DNA of 64,000 bases, taken from NCBI RefSeq assembly GCF_900105255.1, contig NZ_LT629763.1, positions 1,116,001 through 1,180,000 on the forward strand, read 5' to 3'. Numbering within the stretch: position 1 is the first letter of the stretch; each line of letters opens with the position of its first letter. Origin of the DNA: Halopseudomonas sabulinigri (GTDB lineage Bacteria; Pseudomonadota; Gammaproteobacteria; Pseudomonadales; Pseudomonadaceae). Positions 30,206-40,689 of this stretch are shown here, piece after piece. A program made the translations under genes and the position numbers. A model generated the notes under the pieces. That model worked only from the letters and a program-made list of their open reading frames with translations. It was not told where the DNA came from and did no database searches.

Positions 30206-33200
30206 ATGCCTGTTGAAACCTCTCTGTTGTCACCCCCAGCCAGCCAAGGCCCTGGATCAAAGGCACACTGGGCCGGACTGCACGGGGCAGCAAGGGCGCT
30301 GGCGATCGCAGAAGCCGCCTCACAGCATCGCGGTCTGAGCCTGGTCATCAGCACCGACACCTCCGCCGCCGACAGTCTGGAACAGGAGCTGCGCTTTTTT
30401 TCGCCCGAGTTGCCGGTACTTAGCTTCCCTGATTGGGAAACGCTGCCCTACGACCGCTTTTCACCGCACCAGGACATCATTTCGCAGCGGCTGCGTACGC
30501 TATTCCAACTACCCCAGGTCGAGCAGGGCATACTGGTAGTCCCCCTGACCACCCTGTTGCACCGCTTGCCGCCACGTAGCTTTCTCGGCGGCTCGGTATT
30601 GATGCTGGAGCTGGGCCAACGCCTGGACATCGAGCAGATGCGCCTGAACCTCGACGCCGCCGGTTATCGTTGCGTCGACACCGTGTACGAGCACGGCGAC
30701 TATGCCGTACGCGGCGCCCTGCTCGATCTTTACCCCATGGGTAGCAAACTGCCCTATCGCATTGATTTGTTTGACGATGAAATCGAAACCCTGCGCACCT
30801 TCGATCCGGAGAGCCAGCGCTCGATCGACAAGGTAGAGCGTATTCATCTGCTGCCGGCCAAGGAGTTTCCGCTCGACAAGTCTGCACTGACCGGTTTCCG
30901 CGCCCGTTTCCGCGAGCGCTTTGAGGTAGACCATCGGCGCTGTCCGCTGTACCAGGATCTCGCCGAAGGCCTGGTACCGCCGGGCATCGAATATTACCTG
31001 CCGCTGTTCTTCGATGAGCTGGGTAGCCTGTTCGATTACCTACCGCAGAACACTCATTTATTCACCCTGCCCGGTATCGAAGCCAGCGCCGAGCATTTCT
31101 GGAACGACGTGCGCACCCGGCATAGTGAACAGGGCGTAGACCCAACCCGCCCCTTGCTGCCGCCCGGCGAGCTGTTTTTGCCGGTTGAAGAATGCTTCGC
31201 ACGCATCAAGGGCTTTGCCCGCACCATTTGCCATCAGACCGAATTGGCTGATGGCGAGCGCGGCACCGACCTTGGTTGCCTGCCACCGCCCGAACTGCCC
31301 ATCGACAACAAGCTGGAAAATCCGTTGCAAGCGCTACAACGCTTCTTGCAGGCGCACAACGGTCGCACCCTGTTCGTCGCCGAAACGGCTGGCCGTCGAG
31401 AGGCGCTGATCGAACTGCTGGCGCGCATTGATCAGCGTCCCCAGCAAGTCGACAGCTGGCTCGACTTTGTCAACACCGAGCATTCGCTGGCCATGACCAT
31501 AGCGCCGCTGGACCAGGGGCTGCTCACACAATCGCCAGCGATAGCCGTTATCGCCGAGAGCCAACTGTTCGGCCAGCGTGTCATGCAGCGCCGCCGCCGT
31601 GGCAAAGCCACGGATATGGGCGACGCCATTATCCGCGACCTGACCGAGCTACGCGAAGGTGCGCCCGTGGTGCACATCGACCACGGCGTAGGCCGCTACC
31701 TGGGTCTGACCAACCTCACAGTCGAGGATCAGCAGACCGAATTTCTGATGCTGGAGTACGCCGACGAAGCCAAGCTCTATGTGCCGGTAGCCAACCTGCA
31801 CCTGATCGCACGCTACTCCGGCTCCGAGGATGAAAACGCCCCTCTGCATCGCCTTGGCTCCGAAACCTGGCAGAAAGCCAAGCGCAAAGCCGCCGAGAAG
31901 GTACGCGACGTGGCTGCCGAGCTGTTGGATGTGTACGCGCGTCGCGCGGCGCGGGCAGGTTTCAGCTTCAGCGCCCCGGAACGCGACTACCAGAGCTTTG
32001 CCGACGACTTCCCGTTCGAGGAAACCGCCGATCAGGAAGCCGCCATCACCGCCGTGCTGCAAGACATGACCAACCCGCAACCGATGGACCGACTGGTCTG
32101 TGGCGACGTCGGCTTTGGCAAGACCGAAGTCGCCATGCGCGCGGCCTTCCTCGCCGTGCATAGCGGCAAGCAGGTGGCGGTACTGGTTCCCACTACCCTC
32201 CTCGCCCAGCAGCACTACAACAGCTTCAAGGATCGCTTTGCCAACTGGCCGGTGAAGGTCGAGGTGATGTCCCGCTTCAAGTCGGCCAAAGAGGTCAAGG
32301 CCGCGGTTCAGGAGCTGGCCGAGGGCAAGGTCGATATCATGATCGGTACCCACAAGCTGCTGCAGGAAGATGTGAAGTTTCAGGACCTGGGGCTGGTCAT
32401 CATCGATGAGGAACATCGTTTTGGTGTACGCCAGAAGGAACAGCTGAAAACCCTGCGCAGCGAAGTGGACGTACTGACGCTCACCGCCACGCCCATTCCG
32501 CGCACACTGAATATGTCCTTCTCCGGTATGCGCGACCTGTCGATCATCGCGACGCCGCCAGCGCGGCGCCTGTCGGTCAAGACTTTCGTCATGTCGCAGC
32601 AGAAACCGGTACTCAAGGAAGCGATACTGCGCGAACTGTTACGCGGTGGGCAGGTTTATTACCTGCACAACGAAGTGCAGACCATCGAGAAATGCGCCGC
32701 CGATCTGGCCGAACTGATTCCCGAGGCACGTATCGCCGTCAGCCATGGGCAAATGCCCGAGCGGGCCCTGGAGCAGGTGATGCGCGATTTTTATCACCGC
32801 CGTTTCAATATTCTGGTGACCACGACCATCATTGAAACCGGCATCGACGTGCCCAGTGCCAACACCATCATTATTGAACGCGCCGACAAGTTCGGCCTGG
32901 CCCAGCTGCACCAGCTACGCGGGCGCGTGGGCCGCAGCCACCACCAGGCTTATGCCTACCTACTGACGCCGGAGGGCAAGAAGGTTACCCGCGATGCGGA
33001 GAAACGGCTGGAAGCCATCGCCATGGCCCAGGATCTGGGCGCCGGCTTTACCCTGGCGACCCACGATCTGGAGATTCGCGGCGCTGGCGAGCTGCTGGGC
33101 GACGGCCAAAGCGGTCAGATTCAGGCGGTCGGCTTTACGCTCTACATGGAAATGCTCGAACGCGCGGTCAAGGCCATCAAGCAGGGCAAACAGCCGGAAC

Positions 33201-33697
33201 TGGATCAGCCATTGGGCGGCGGGCCCGATATCAACCTGCGCCTGGCCGCGCTCATTCCCGACGATTATCTGCCCGATGTACATGCGCGGCTGATTCTGTA
33301 CAAGCGCATTGCCAACGCCACCGACGACGAAACACTAAAGGACCTCCAGGTCGAAATGATCGACCGTTTTGGCCTGTTACCCGAGCAGGTCAAGACGCTA
33401 TTTCGCGTTACCGCATTGAAACTGCGCTGTGACCCTCTGGGTATCACCAAGGTGGATGTAGGCGCCGAGCACGGTCGGATCGAGTTTGGCGCGCAAACCG
33501 AGATAGACCCCATGGTGCTGGTGCGCATGATTCAGGACAATCCGCAGCGTTATCGCCTTGAAGGCGCGACCGTATTCCGCTTCAATGCGCCCATGGGCGG
33601 CGTGGAGCTGCGCCTCAATACTGTAGAAGCACTACTCGACCGACTGGCGCAAGCGCCACAGGAAACAAACCCGAAAGGCAAAGGAAAACGCCCATGA
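30206..33697 (+). CDS. mfd: Transcription-repair coupling factor Mfd
   Basis: Mfd removes RNA polymerase stalled at DNA damage and recruits UvrA. The 1163-residue product has all parts. A UvrB-like N-terminal module includes LSFPDWETLPYDRFSPHQD. The RNA polymerase interaction (CarD-like) domain is near 480-560 (VVHIDHGVGRYLGL). The RecG-like translocase has Walker A LVCGDVGFGKTEVAMRAAF, DEEH box LVIIDEEHRFGVRQKE, TATPIPRTL and RGRVGRSHHQAYAYL. A C-terminal TRCF domain follows. It is divergent from GAPDH across 184-199 nt and overlaps csiV by 4 nt (ATGA). Confidence 0.97.
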   Translation: MPVETSLLSPPASQGPGSKAHWAGLHGAARALAIAEAASQHRGLSLVISTDTSAADSLEQELRFFSPELPVLSFPDWETLPYDRFSPHQDIISQRLRTLFQLPQVEQGILVVPLTTLLHRLPPRSFLGGSVLMLELGQRLDIEQMRLNLDAAGYRCVDTVYEHGDYAVRGALLDLYPMGSKLPYRIDLFDDEIETLRTFDPESQRSIDKVERIHLLPAKEFPLDKSALTGFRARFRERFEVDHRRCPLYQDLAEGLVPPGIEYYLPLFFDELGSLFDYLPQNTHLFTLPGIEASAEHFWNDVRTRHSEQGVDPTRPLLPPGELFLPVEECFARIKGFARTICHQTELADGERGTDLGCLPPPELPIDNKLENPLQALQRFLQAHNGRTLFVAETAGRREALIELLARIDQRPQQVDSWLDFVNTEHSLAMTIAPLDQGLLTQSPAIAVIAESQLFGQRVMQRRRRGKATDMGDAIIRDLTELREGAPVVHIDHGVGRYLGLTNLTVEDQQTEFLMLEYADEAKLYVPVANLHLIARYSGSEDENAPLHRLGSETWQKAKRKAAEKVRDVAAELLDVYARRAARAGFSFSAPERDYQSFADDFPFEETADQEAAITAVLQDMTNPQPMDRLVCGDVGFGKTEVAMRAAFLAVHSGKQVAVLVPTTLLAQQHYNSFKDRFANWPVKVEVMSRFKSAKEVKAAVQELAEGKVDIMIGTHKLLQEDVKFQDLGLVIIDEEHRFGVRQKEQLKTLRSEVDVLTLTATPIPRTLNMSFSGMRDLSIIATPPARRLSVKTFVMSQQKPVLKEAILRELLRGGQVYYLHNEVQTIEKCAADLAELIPEARIAVSHGQMPERALEQVMRDFYHRRFNILVTTTIIETGIDVPSANTIIIERADKFGLAQLHQLRGRVGRSHHQAYAYLLTPEGKKVTRDAEKRLEAIAMAQDLGAGFTLATHDLEIRGAGELLGDGQSGQIQAVGFTLYMEMLERAVKAIKQGKQPELDQPLGGGPDINLRLAALIPDDYLPDVHARLILYKRIANATDDETLKDLQVEMIDRFGLLPEQVKTLFRVTALKLRCDPLGITKVDVGAEHGRIEFGAQTEIDPMVLVRMIQDNPQRYRLEGATVFRFNAPMGGVELRLNTVEALLDRLAQAPQETNPKGKGKRP

Positions 33698-34260
33698 AGC
33701 ATTTGTGCAAGAAGCTCGGCCTGGCCCTGCTGGCCACCCTCGTCAGCACAGTGGCGCTGGCACAGTCAGCCGATGAATACCTGGTGGAGGTGGTCTTTTT
33801 TGGGCAACCCTCTGCACCGTTGGTAGTGGGCACGCCACCGGATCTCGACTGGGCCGACAACGCGACCAAGCTGGATGAGACCACGCGCAGCGACGTGCGT
33901 GCAATCGACCCGACACGCTTCCGCCTGGCCCCAGACGTACGCAAACTGGAGCAAAAGGGTTATCAGATCTATCTGCACCAGGCCTGGTCTCAGCCGCTGG
34001 ACAACAACCTGGATATAGCTCTGAGCAAGGGCCAGGCCGATAACGGTATTTATCCGGTACAGGGCCTGGTCAATCTCAGTCAGGACAATCTGATGGAGAT
34101 CGCTGTGTCATTCTGGCGTAACCGCACAGCGAACGAGGTACAGATGAGCGGCGCCTCTGTTATCTCCGAGCATCTGCATCAGAAACGCGCCCTGCGTTTG
34201 AACGAAACCCATTACCTGGACCACCAGAGCCTGGGCATGCTGGTGCGCGTCAGCCGCTGA
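33694..34260 (+). CDS. csiV: CsiV-like exported protein
   Basis: This 188-residue protein has a signal peptide (MKHLCKKLGLALLATLVSTVALA). The mature domain begins YLVEVVFFGQPSAPLVVGTP and includes KGYQIYLHQAWSQPLDNN and a C-terminal RLNETHYLDHQSLGMLVRV. This pattern matches the CsiV family, described as a periplasmic peptidoglycan-binding protein, and it lies downstream of mfd as in other pseudomonads. It overlaps mfd by 4 nt, so it is cotranslated. Whether it binds peptidoglycan in this organism is inference. It converges on the next gene with a 21-nt gap. Confidence 0.78.
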   Translation: MKHLCKKLGLALLATLVSTVALAQSADEYLVEVVFFGQPSAPLVVGTPPDLDWADNATKLDETTRSDVRAIDPTRFRLAPDVRKLEQKGYQIYLHQAWSQPLDNNLDIALSKGQADNGIYPVQGLVNLSQDNLMEIAVSFWRNRTANEVQMSGASVISEHLHQKRALRLNETHYLDHQSLGMLVRVSR

Positions 34261-34281
34261 CCTTGGATTGCCGCCGCGCTG

Positions 34282-36254
<1,973 letters not shown>

Positions 36255-37253
36255 TCGGGGCGCGCCTTGTAGTCCGCCGCCACCGTGCTGCGCGCCAGCA
36301 TGCGCGACAGCCCTGCAGGCGGCTGCAGTTGCCGCGTCTGTGCGTGTATCAACCCCTGCTCTGCTGTTGCTCTGTCATTGCAAATCAACAGCATGTCGCA
36401 GCCGGCATTCACCGCGGCATCGATGCGCTCGGCAATGCCACCCACCACATGAGCGCCCGCCATGCTCAAATCATCGCTGAAAATGACGCCGGTAAACTGC
36501 AGCTCCTCACGTAGTACCTGCTGCAACCAGTACCGTGAGAAACCGGCAGGCATGGCATCCACCTGCGAATACACCACATGGGCTGGCATGATGCCCCCCA
36601 ACTGCCCGGCCAACAGCGCAAAGGGCTTCATATCCACCGCCCGAATCTGCTCCTCGCTGCGCTCATCGATCGGCAGCGCAAAGTGCGAATCGGCCTCGGC
36701 CCAACCATGCCCCGGGAAGTGCTTACCCGTCGCCGCCATGCCCGCCTGGGTCAATCCATCGATGTAAGCGCTGGCAAGAAAGCTCACACATTCGGGGTCA
36801 CTACCCAGTGAACGGTTACCGATGACCCCGCTGCGCCCGTGATCCAGATCCAGCACCGGCGCAAAGCTGATGTCCACGCCGCAAGCTAGCATTTCCGTCG
36901 CCATCAGCCAGCCGGCGGCGCGCGCGGCAGCGCCAGCCTGCTCGCCGCCCTTACGGGCGATATCTGCCAGCGCCGGTAAACGCTGCACGCCACGGCGCAA
37001 CCGCTGCACTCGCCCGCCCTCCTGGTCTATTGCGATCAACATATCGGGGCGTACTGCCCGGATAGAGCGCACCAGCTGGCGCACCTGCTCAGGCGATTCA
37101 GTGTTACGCGCGAACAGGATCATGCCACCGACTTCCGGCTGACGCAGCAAATCGCGGTCTTGTGGCTCAAGCCAGAGGCCTGGCAGATCCAGCATCAATG
37201 AAGCGTGTTTCAAACAAAGGTCTCCTGACTTGGAAAGCGACGCCCAGGCTTAG

Positions 37254-37742
37254 TTAATCGGCGTCAATCTGAACAGTGCAACCGACCGGCGTCCGCTCGA
37301 ACAGTTCCAGCATGTCGGTGTTGCGCAAGCGAATACAGCCATGCGACAGCGGCACCCCCATGGGCTGGTCATCGCCCGTGCCATGCAAATAGATATAGCG
37401 GCGCTGGGAGTCGACCTGACCACCGCGATTGACGCCGGGCTGGTTGCCGCATAACCAGAGTATGCGGGTCAGTATCCAGTCCCGCTGCGGGTTCGCCGCA
37501 GCCAGAGCGGGCGTCCACACCTCGCCCGTCGGACGACGACCGCGATATACCGCGTTAAGCGGCTCACCGTCGCCAATGCGCGCGCGCACACGATGCGCGC
37601 CACGTGGCGTGCAACCCGAGCCGTTCTGTTCGCCTGGGCCATTGAGGGCTGAAGAAATGGGATAGCGGCACACAGCCGCGCCACCACTGAAACCGGTGAG
37701 CTGCTGATTGCCTATCGAGATGTGAATATGGTCCAGCGGCAT
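37254..37742 (-). CDS. YkuD-family L,D-transpeptidase/carboxypeptidase without signal peptide
   Basis: The 162-residue protein is a bare YkuD catalytic domain. The active site is complete: His120-Gly121 and then Ser133-His134-Gly135-Cys136 (SHGCIRLRN), with Cys136 as nucleophile. The N-terminus (MPLDHIHISIGNQQLTGFSG) is polar, with no signal peptide or membrane helix, so the enzyme should stay in the cytosol. Classic L,D-transpeptidases are periplasmic. Cytosolic YkuD enzymes such as ElsL/LdtK of Acinetobacter act as L,D-carboxypeptidases in peptidoglycan recycling. The position 41 nt before nagZ on the same strand supports such a role here; the assignment is inference. Confidence 0.85.
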   Translation of the reverse strand: MPLDHIHISIGNQQLTGFSGGAAVCRYPISSALNGPGEQNGSGCTPRGAHRVRARIGDGEPLNAVYRGRRPTGEVWTPALAAANPQRDWILTRILWLCGNQPGVNRGGQVDSQRRYIYLHGTGDDQPMGVPLSHGCIRLRNTDMLELFERTPVGCTVQIDAD

Positions 37743-37804
37743 GACTGTCTCCGTTATCTGCGCACACGATAACGGATCAGCTGCATACAGGTAAGGGTAA
37801 AACG

Positions 37805-38479
37805 CTAAACCGCCGCGCTTTCCGGCTGCGTCACTCTGGCGGGCAAGTTGTCTGCGCGCATACCGGCCGCCAGAAAAGGCACCATCAGACGCAGCACTTC
37901 ATCCACTGCACGATGCTCGGCAAACTCGGCCTCCGCGATAGCGCGCAGCGCTTTCATACTCGACATGGTGAAGGCTGCGCTGCCCAGCATGAAATGCACG
38001 CGCCAGAACAGCTCCTGCGGCGGAATGGTCGGCACAGCCCCGTAAACCAGCGCCATATAGCGCTGAAATACCTTGCCGTACACTTCGGCCAAATATTTGC
38101 GCAAGTGGCCCTGGCTTTGACTGAAGGCCAAGCCCAGCAAACGCATGAAGGTAGACAAATCATTGCCGCTACGTGGCTTGACCGCCAGTGCCTGGTCAAC
38201 CAGCATCTCCAGCAACTGCTCAAGACCAAGCTGGCGCAGGTCTCCACGCTGCTCGTGCTGATCCAGCTCACGCTCCAGGCTACTGACGAACGGATCAAGA
38301 AAGCGTACGAAGACAGCTTGGATCAGCGCCTTTTTGGAGCCGAAGTGGTAATTGACCGCCGCCAGATTGACCCCAGCCTTGCTGGTAATCAGACGCAGGG
38401 ACGTTTCAGCAAACCCCTTCTCGGCAAAGAGTTGTTCTGCTGCATCCAATATGCGTTTAACGGTATCAGACTGCGCCAT
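37805..38479 (-). CDS. psrA: TetR-family regulator PsrA
   Basis: The 224-residue product has a TetR DNA-binding domain at about 5-50 (RILDAAEQLFAEKGFAETSL, then AGVNLAAVNYHFGSKKALI) and a C-terminal ligand domain. Sequence and place (nagZ-psrA/lexA) match PsrA, which in Pseudomonas binds long-chain fatty acids, represses beta-oxidation genes and itself, and activates rpoS. The ATG at 38479 (MAQSDTVKRIL) is the expected start; a frame 12 codons longer reaches into the operator. Two overlapping PsrA-type sites lie 17-43 nt before the start, pointing to autorepression. Confidence 0.92.
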   Translation of the reverse strand: MAQSDTVKRILDAAEQLFAEKGFAETSLRLITSKAGVNLAAVNYHFGSKKALIQAVFVRFLDPFVSSLERELDQHEQRGDLRQLGLEQLLEMLVDQALAVKPRSGNDLSTFMRLLGLAFSQSQGHLRKYLAEVYGKVFQRYMALVYGAVPTIPPQELFWRVHFMLGSAAFTMSSMKALRAIAEAEFAEHRAVDEVLRLMVPFLAAGMRADNLPARVTQPESAAV

Positions 38480-38495
38480 GTGGACTCCCAGGCTA

Positions 38496-38522
38496 CAAAC
38501 AATTGTTTCAAACATACGTTTA
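38496..38522. promoter_or_regulatory. Two overlapping PsrA-type operators
   Basis: CAAACAATTGTTTC at 38496-38509 fits the published PsrA motif [G/C]AAAC-N2-4-GTTT[G/C] exactly. CAAACATACGTTTA at 38509-38522 fits it except for the last base. They share one base and lie just upstream of psrA, so autorepression is expected. The same sites are about 160 nt upstream of lexA. Confidence 0.75.
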
Positions 38523-38617
38523 AAACAGACAAACTGTCAACCCTGTATGGAGCACCGAAACTGTCTCATTAATCGACGCAGACGCCAAGCCTGAAATGCG
38601 CTTGAGAAAAACAGGGG

Positions 38618-38650
38618 TTGCCGAGCAAGAACAACTGTATATAATCACAG
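38618..38650 (+). promoter_or_regulatory. lexA promoter with LexA box over the -10
   Basis: A -35 box TTGCCG at 38618-38623 and a consensus -10 TATAAT at 38640-38645 are 16 nt apart. The palindrome CTGTATATAATCACAG at 38635-38650 is a full LexA box (CTG-N10-CAG) and covers the -10, the usual layout for autorepression. The start codon is 30 nt further on. Confidence 0.9.
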
Positions 38651-38679
38651 CTACTGGATAAACAAACAGGCGCACTTCC

Positions 38680-39288
38680 ATGCAGAAGCTTACCGCAAGA
38701 CAACAGCAGGTATTGGCCTTCATCAAGGAGTACATGGACGGCAACGGCTACCCGCCGACGCGCGTCGACATCGCCAAGACCTTGGGCTTCAAATCGCCCA
38801 ACGCTGCCGAGGATCACCTGCGCGCCCTTGCCCGCAAGGGCGCTATCGAAATGATTCCAGGCGCTTCCCGCGGCATCCGTCTGCCCGAGGCCGAGCAGGA
38901 AACCAGCGACGACCAGCTTCCGGTTATTGGCCGCGTTGCCGCTGGTGCGCCCGTTTTGGCACTGGAGAACATCGAAGACCATTGCCGCATTGACCCCGGC
39001 TTCTTTCACCCGCGCGCCGACTATCTACTGCGTGTGCAAGGTGAAAGCATGAAGGATATCGGCATCATGGATGGCGACTTGCTCGCAGTTCACCGTACCA
39101 GCGAAGCGCGCAACGGCCAGATTGTCGTCGCCCGGATTGGCGATGAAGTCACCGTTAAGCGCTTTCAGAAGCAGGGGCGCAAGGTTTCCCTGATTGCGGA
39201 AAACCCCGAATTCAAGCCGATTGAAGTCAATCTGGCAGAACAGGAACTTACCATTGAAGGTTTGAGCGTCGGTGTAATCCGCCGCTGA
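38680..39288 (+). CDS. lexA: SOS repressor LexA
   Basis: LexA represses SOS genes until RecA filaments trigger its self-cleavage. The 202-residue product has the winged helix N-terminal domain ([40 protein letters not shown]). The cleavage site is Ala88-Gly89 in GRVAAGAP. The catalytic dyad is Ser123 ([11 protein letters not shown]) and Lys160 (VTVKRFQ). All positions are shifted four from E. coli LexA, so the protein should be fully functional. The LexA box over its promoter gives autoregulation. A SulA-like gene follows after 10 nt and should be induced with it. Confidence 0.97.
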   Translation: MQKLTARQQQVLAFIKEYMDGNGYPPTRVDIAKTLGFKSPNAAEDHLRALARKGAIEMIPGASRGIRLPEAEQETSDDQLPVIGRVAAGAPVLALENIEDHCRIDPGFFHPRADYLLRVQGESMKDIGIMDGDLLAVHRTSEARNGQIVVARIGDEVTVKRFQKQGRKVSLIAENPEFKPIEVNLAEQELTIEGLSVGVIRR

Positions 39289-39298
39289 GGAGCTGAGA

Positions 39299-39802
39299 AT
39301 GCAGTACGCCCGCCCTGACCAACAGACACTGACCCAGGCCGACCTGTTTCACAATGCGCTGATGGCAACGCGCATGGAACACAGCCGGTTTTCTCGCGCC
39401 ATACCACAGCAGCCGGCAACCGCGCCGGCCGATGAGCCGGAGTACGGTTACAGCGAAATAAGCCTGCAGGGCGCGGCGCGCCAATGCTTGCAATGGCTGG
39501 CACCGGTGCTGCGCGACCTCAGCAATAGCGCTGCACCGCGCTGGCTCACTTTGATAGACCCGCCGGCCAGTCTCAGCAACCAGTGGCTACGCAGCGCCGA
39601 TCTGGACCCCTCACGGATCATGATCGTTCGCTCCAAGCCCGGCATGGATGCCACCAAACTCTGTTGTGACCTGCTCAAACTGGGCTGCAGCCATACCGTC
39701 GTCAGCTGGCTATCACCTGACAGCAGCACTGCGCCGCGCCTTGAGCGTGCAGCTCAGAGCGGTCAGTGCCGCAGCCTCAACATCCGCCTGCAGGCTGCCT
39801 GA
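39299..39802 (+). CDS. sulA: SOS cell-division inhibitor SulA-like protein
   Basis: The 167-residue product resembles Pseudomonas SulA, which binds FtsZ and blocks septation during the SOS response. Visible family features are the AARQCLQWLAPVLRDLSN helix, PRWLTLIDPPASLSNQWLR and HTVVSWLSPDSSTAPRLERA near the C-terminus. The N-terminal 50 residues are variable. It has no LexA box of its own in the 10-nt gap and must be cotranscribed with lexA. The C-terminal segment that targets E. coli SulA to Lon cannot be recognised with confidence. Confidence 0.85.
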   Translation: MQYARPDQQTLTQADLFHNALMATRMEHSRFSRAIPQQPATAPADEPEYGYSEISLQGAARQCLQWLAPVLRDLSNSAAPRWLTLIDPPASLSNQWLRSADLDPSRIMIVRSKPGMDATKLCCDLLKLGCSHTVVSWLSPDSSTAPRLERAAQSGQCRSLNIRLQAA

Positions 39803-39812
39803 ACGGCAGCCA

Positions 39813-39840
39813 CAAAAAAGCCGCAGAATCAGCTGCGGCT
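39813..39840 (-). terminator. Terminator after the 79-residue protein gene
   Basis: AGCCGCAG at 39819-39826 pairs with CTGCGGCT at 39833-39840 over a 6-nt loop. On the minus strand the stem is followed by a run of T (read as A at 39813-39818). It therefore ends the minus-strand gene, and may also help stop lexA-sulA. Confidence 0.72.
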
Positions 39841-39876
39841 CATACTCTAATCTGGCTCACCTTGCCGGCCCGATGC

Positions 39877-40116
39877 CTAGTGAAGAACGCGATCCTCTGG
39901 AACGTGATCGTCCTCGTCTTCATCCATCATCTGCCCGGCCATCTGCATGCCGGCACTAATCATGGCCTTAGCCACTTCGATGTAATTGCCCTGCAGGTAG
40001 TCCTTTGCATCCACCGAAAACTCGATCACCAGCAACGGCTCGCCCTCCTCATCGGAGCGACGCAAGGCCACCTTGCCGTTATCCAGCTCTACGATTTCAA
40101 GAAAGGGTGAAGGCAT
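39877..40116 (-). CDS. Small acidic conserved protein, function unknown
   Basis: The 79-residue protein starts MPSPFLEIVELDNGKVALRR. The first 45 residues look like a small antiparallel beta unit (VALRRSDEEGEPLLVIEFSV), followed by a helix YIEVAKAMISAGMQMAGQMM and an acidic tail DEDEDDHVPED. Conserved in Pseudomonas between sulA and topA as far as I recall, with no assigned role. It has no signal peptide or cysteine. The next gene upstream on the same strand is 65 nt away, so it may be cotranscribed with topA and the DUF6586 gene. A terminator follows. Confidence 0.8.
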   Translation of the reverse strand: MPSPFLEIVELDNGKVALRRSDEEGEPLLVIEFSVDAKDYLQGNYIEVAKAMISAGMQMAGQMMDEDEDDHVPEDRVLH

Positions 40117-40180
40117 CTGATCTAATCTCCTGTGGTGCAGGCGCGCAGTTTACCACACCCGCCTCGGCACCGCAGCCCTG

Positions 40181-40678
40181 CTACCACTCGACCATGCCTT
40201 CACGGTAACTGCGTACTCGCTCGGACAGGGCAGCCCAGGCTTCCTGAGCCTCAGCCAGCCCCCACTCACCTCCCTTGACCGCACTACTGGCAATCAGGCT
40301 GTTTGCCGAGGCTTCGGGTAAGGGTGGCGCTTGCAGCTGCTGCCAGGCTGCCAGCAGTCGCGCCAACCAGGTTTCGCGGTTGTCCGCCAGCTCGGTCAGC
40401 TCCGCCAACTCGGGGCCCGGAAAACGTGCCACCACCGAGGGCAACAAAGCCGCCTCAACCTGACGCAGCTCTACCAATGGCCAGCGGTAGCGGTCTGCCA
40501 CCTCGTGCACCACAGCGAGTACGCCGCGATACAGGTGGAATAGCGCGTGCTCGCGGTGGTACTGCACCAGGCTGAGCGCATCCAGGGCATCAGAAGCCTC
40601 GGCTTCTGCCCAGGCATCCAGCGCCCTGCGCGTAAAGAACAGGGCCTGATTGGTACGGGTATAGACTTCGTTAGCCAT
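40181..40678 (-). CDS. DUF6586 family protein, function unknown
   Basis: The 165-residue cytosolic protein is mostly alpha-helical: VYTRTNQALFFTRRALDAWA, LSLVQYHREHALFHLYRGVL, then ELTELADNRETWLARLLAAW. It ends with WGLAEAQEAWAALSERVRSYREGMVEW. It matches a conserved protein next to topA in Pseudomonas, which I place in the DUF6586 family from memory. There are no catalytic motifs. It starts 12 nt after the topA stop, so a topA-DUF6586 transcript is likely. Confidence 0.8.
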   Translation of the reverse strand: MANEVYTRTNQALFFTRRALDAWAEAEASDALDALSLVQYHREHALFHLYRGVLAVVHEVADRYRWPLVELRQVEAALLPSVVARFPGPELAELTELADNRETWLARLLAAWQQLQAPPLPEASANSLIASSAVKGGEWGLAEAQEAWAALSERVRSYREGMVEW

Positions 40679-40689
40679 CGAGGCTTACC

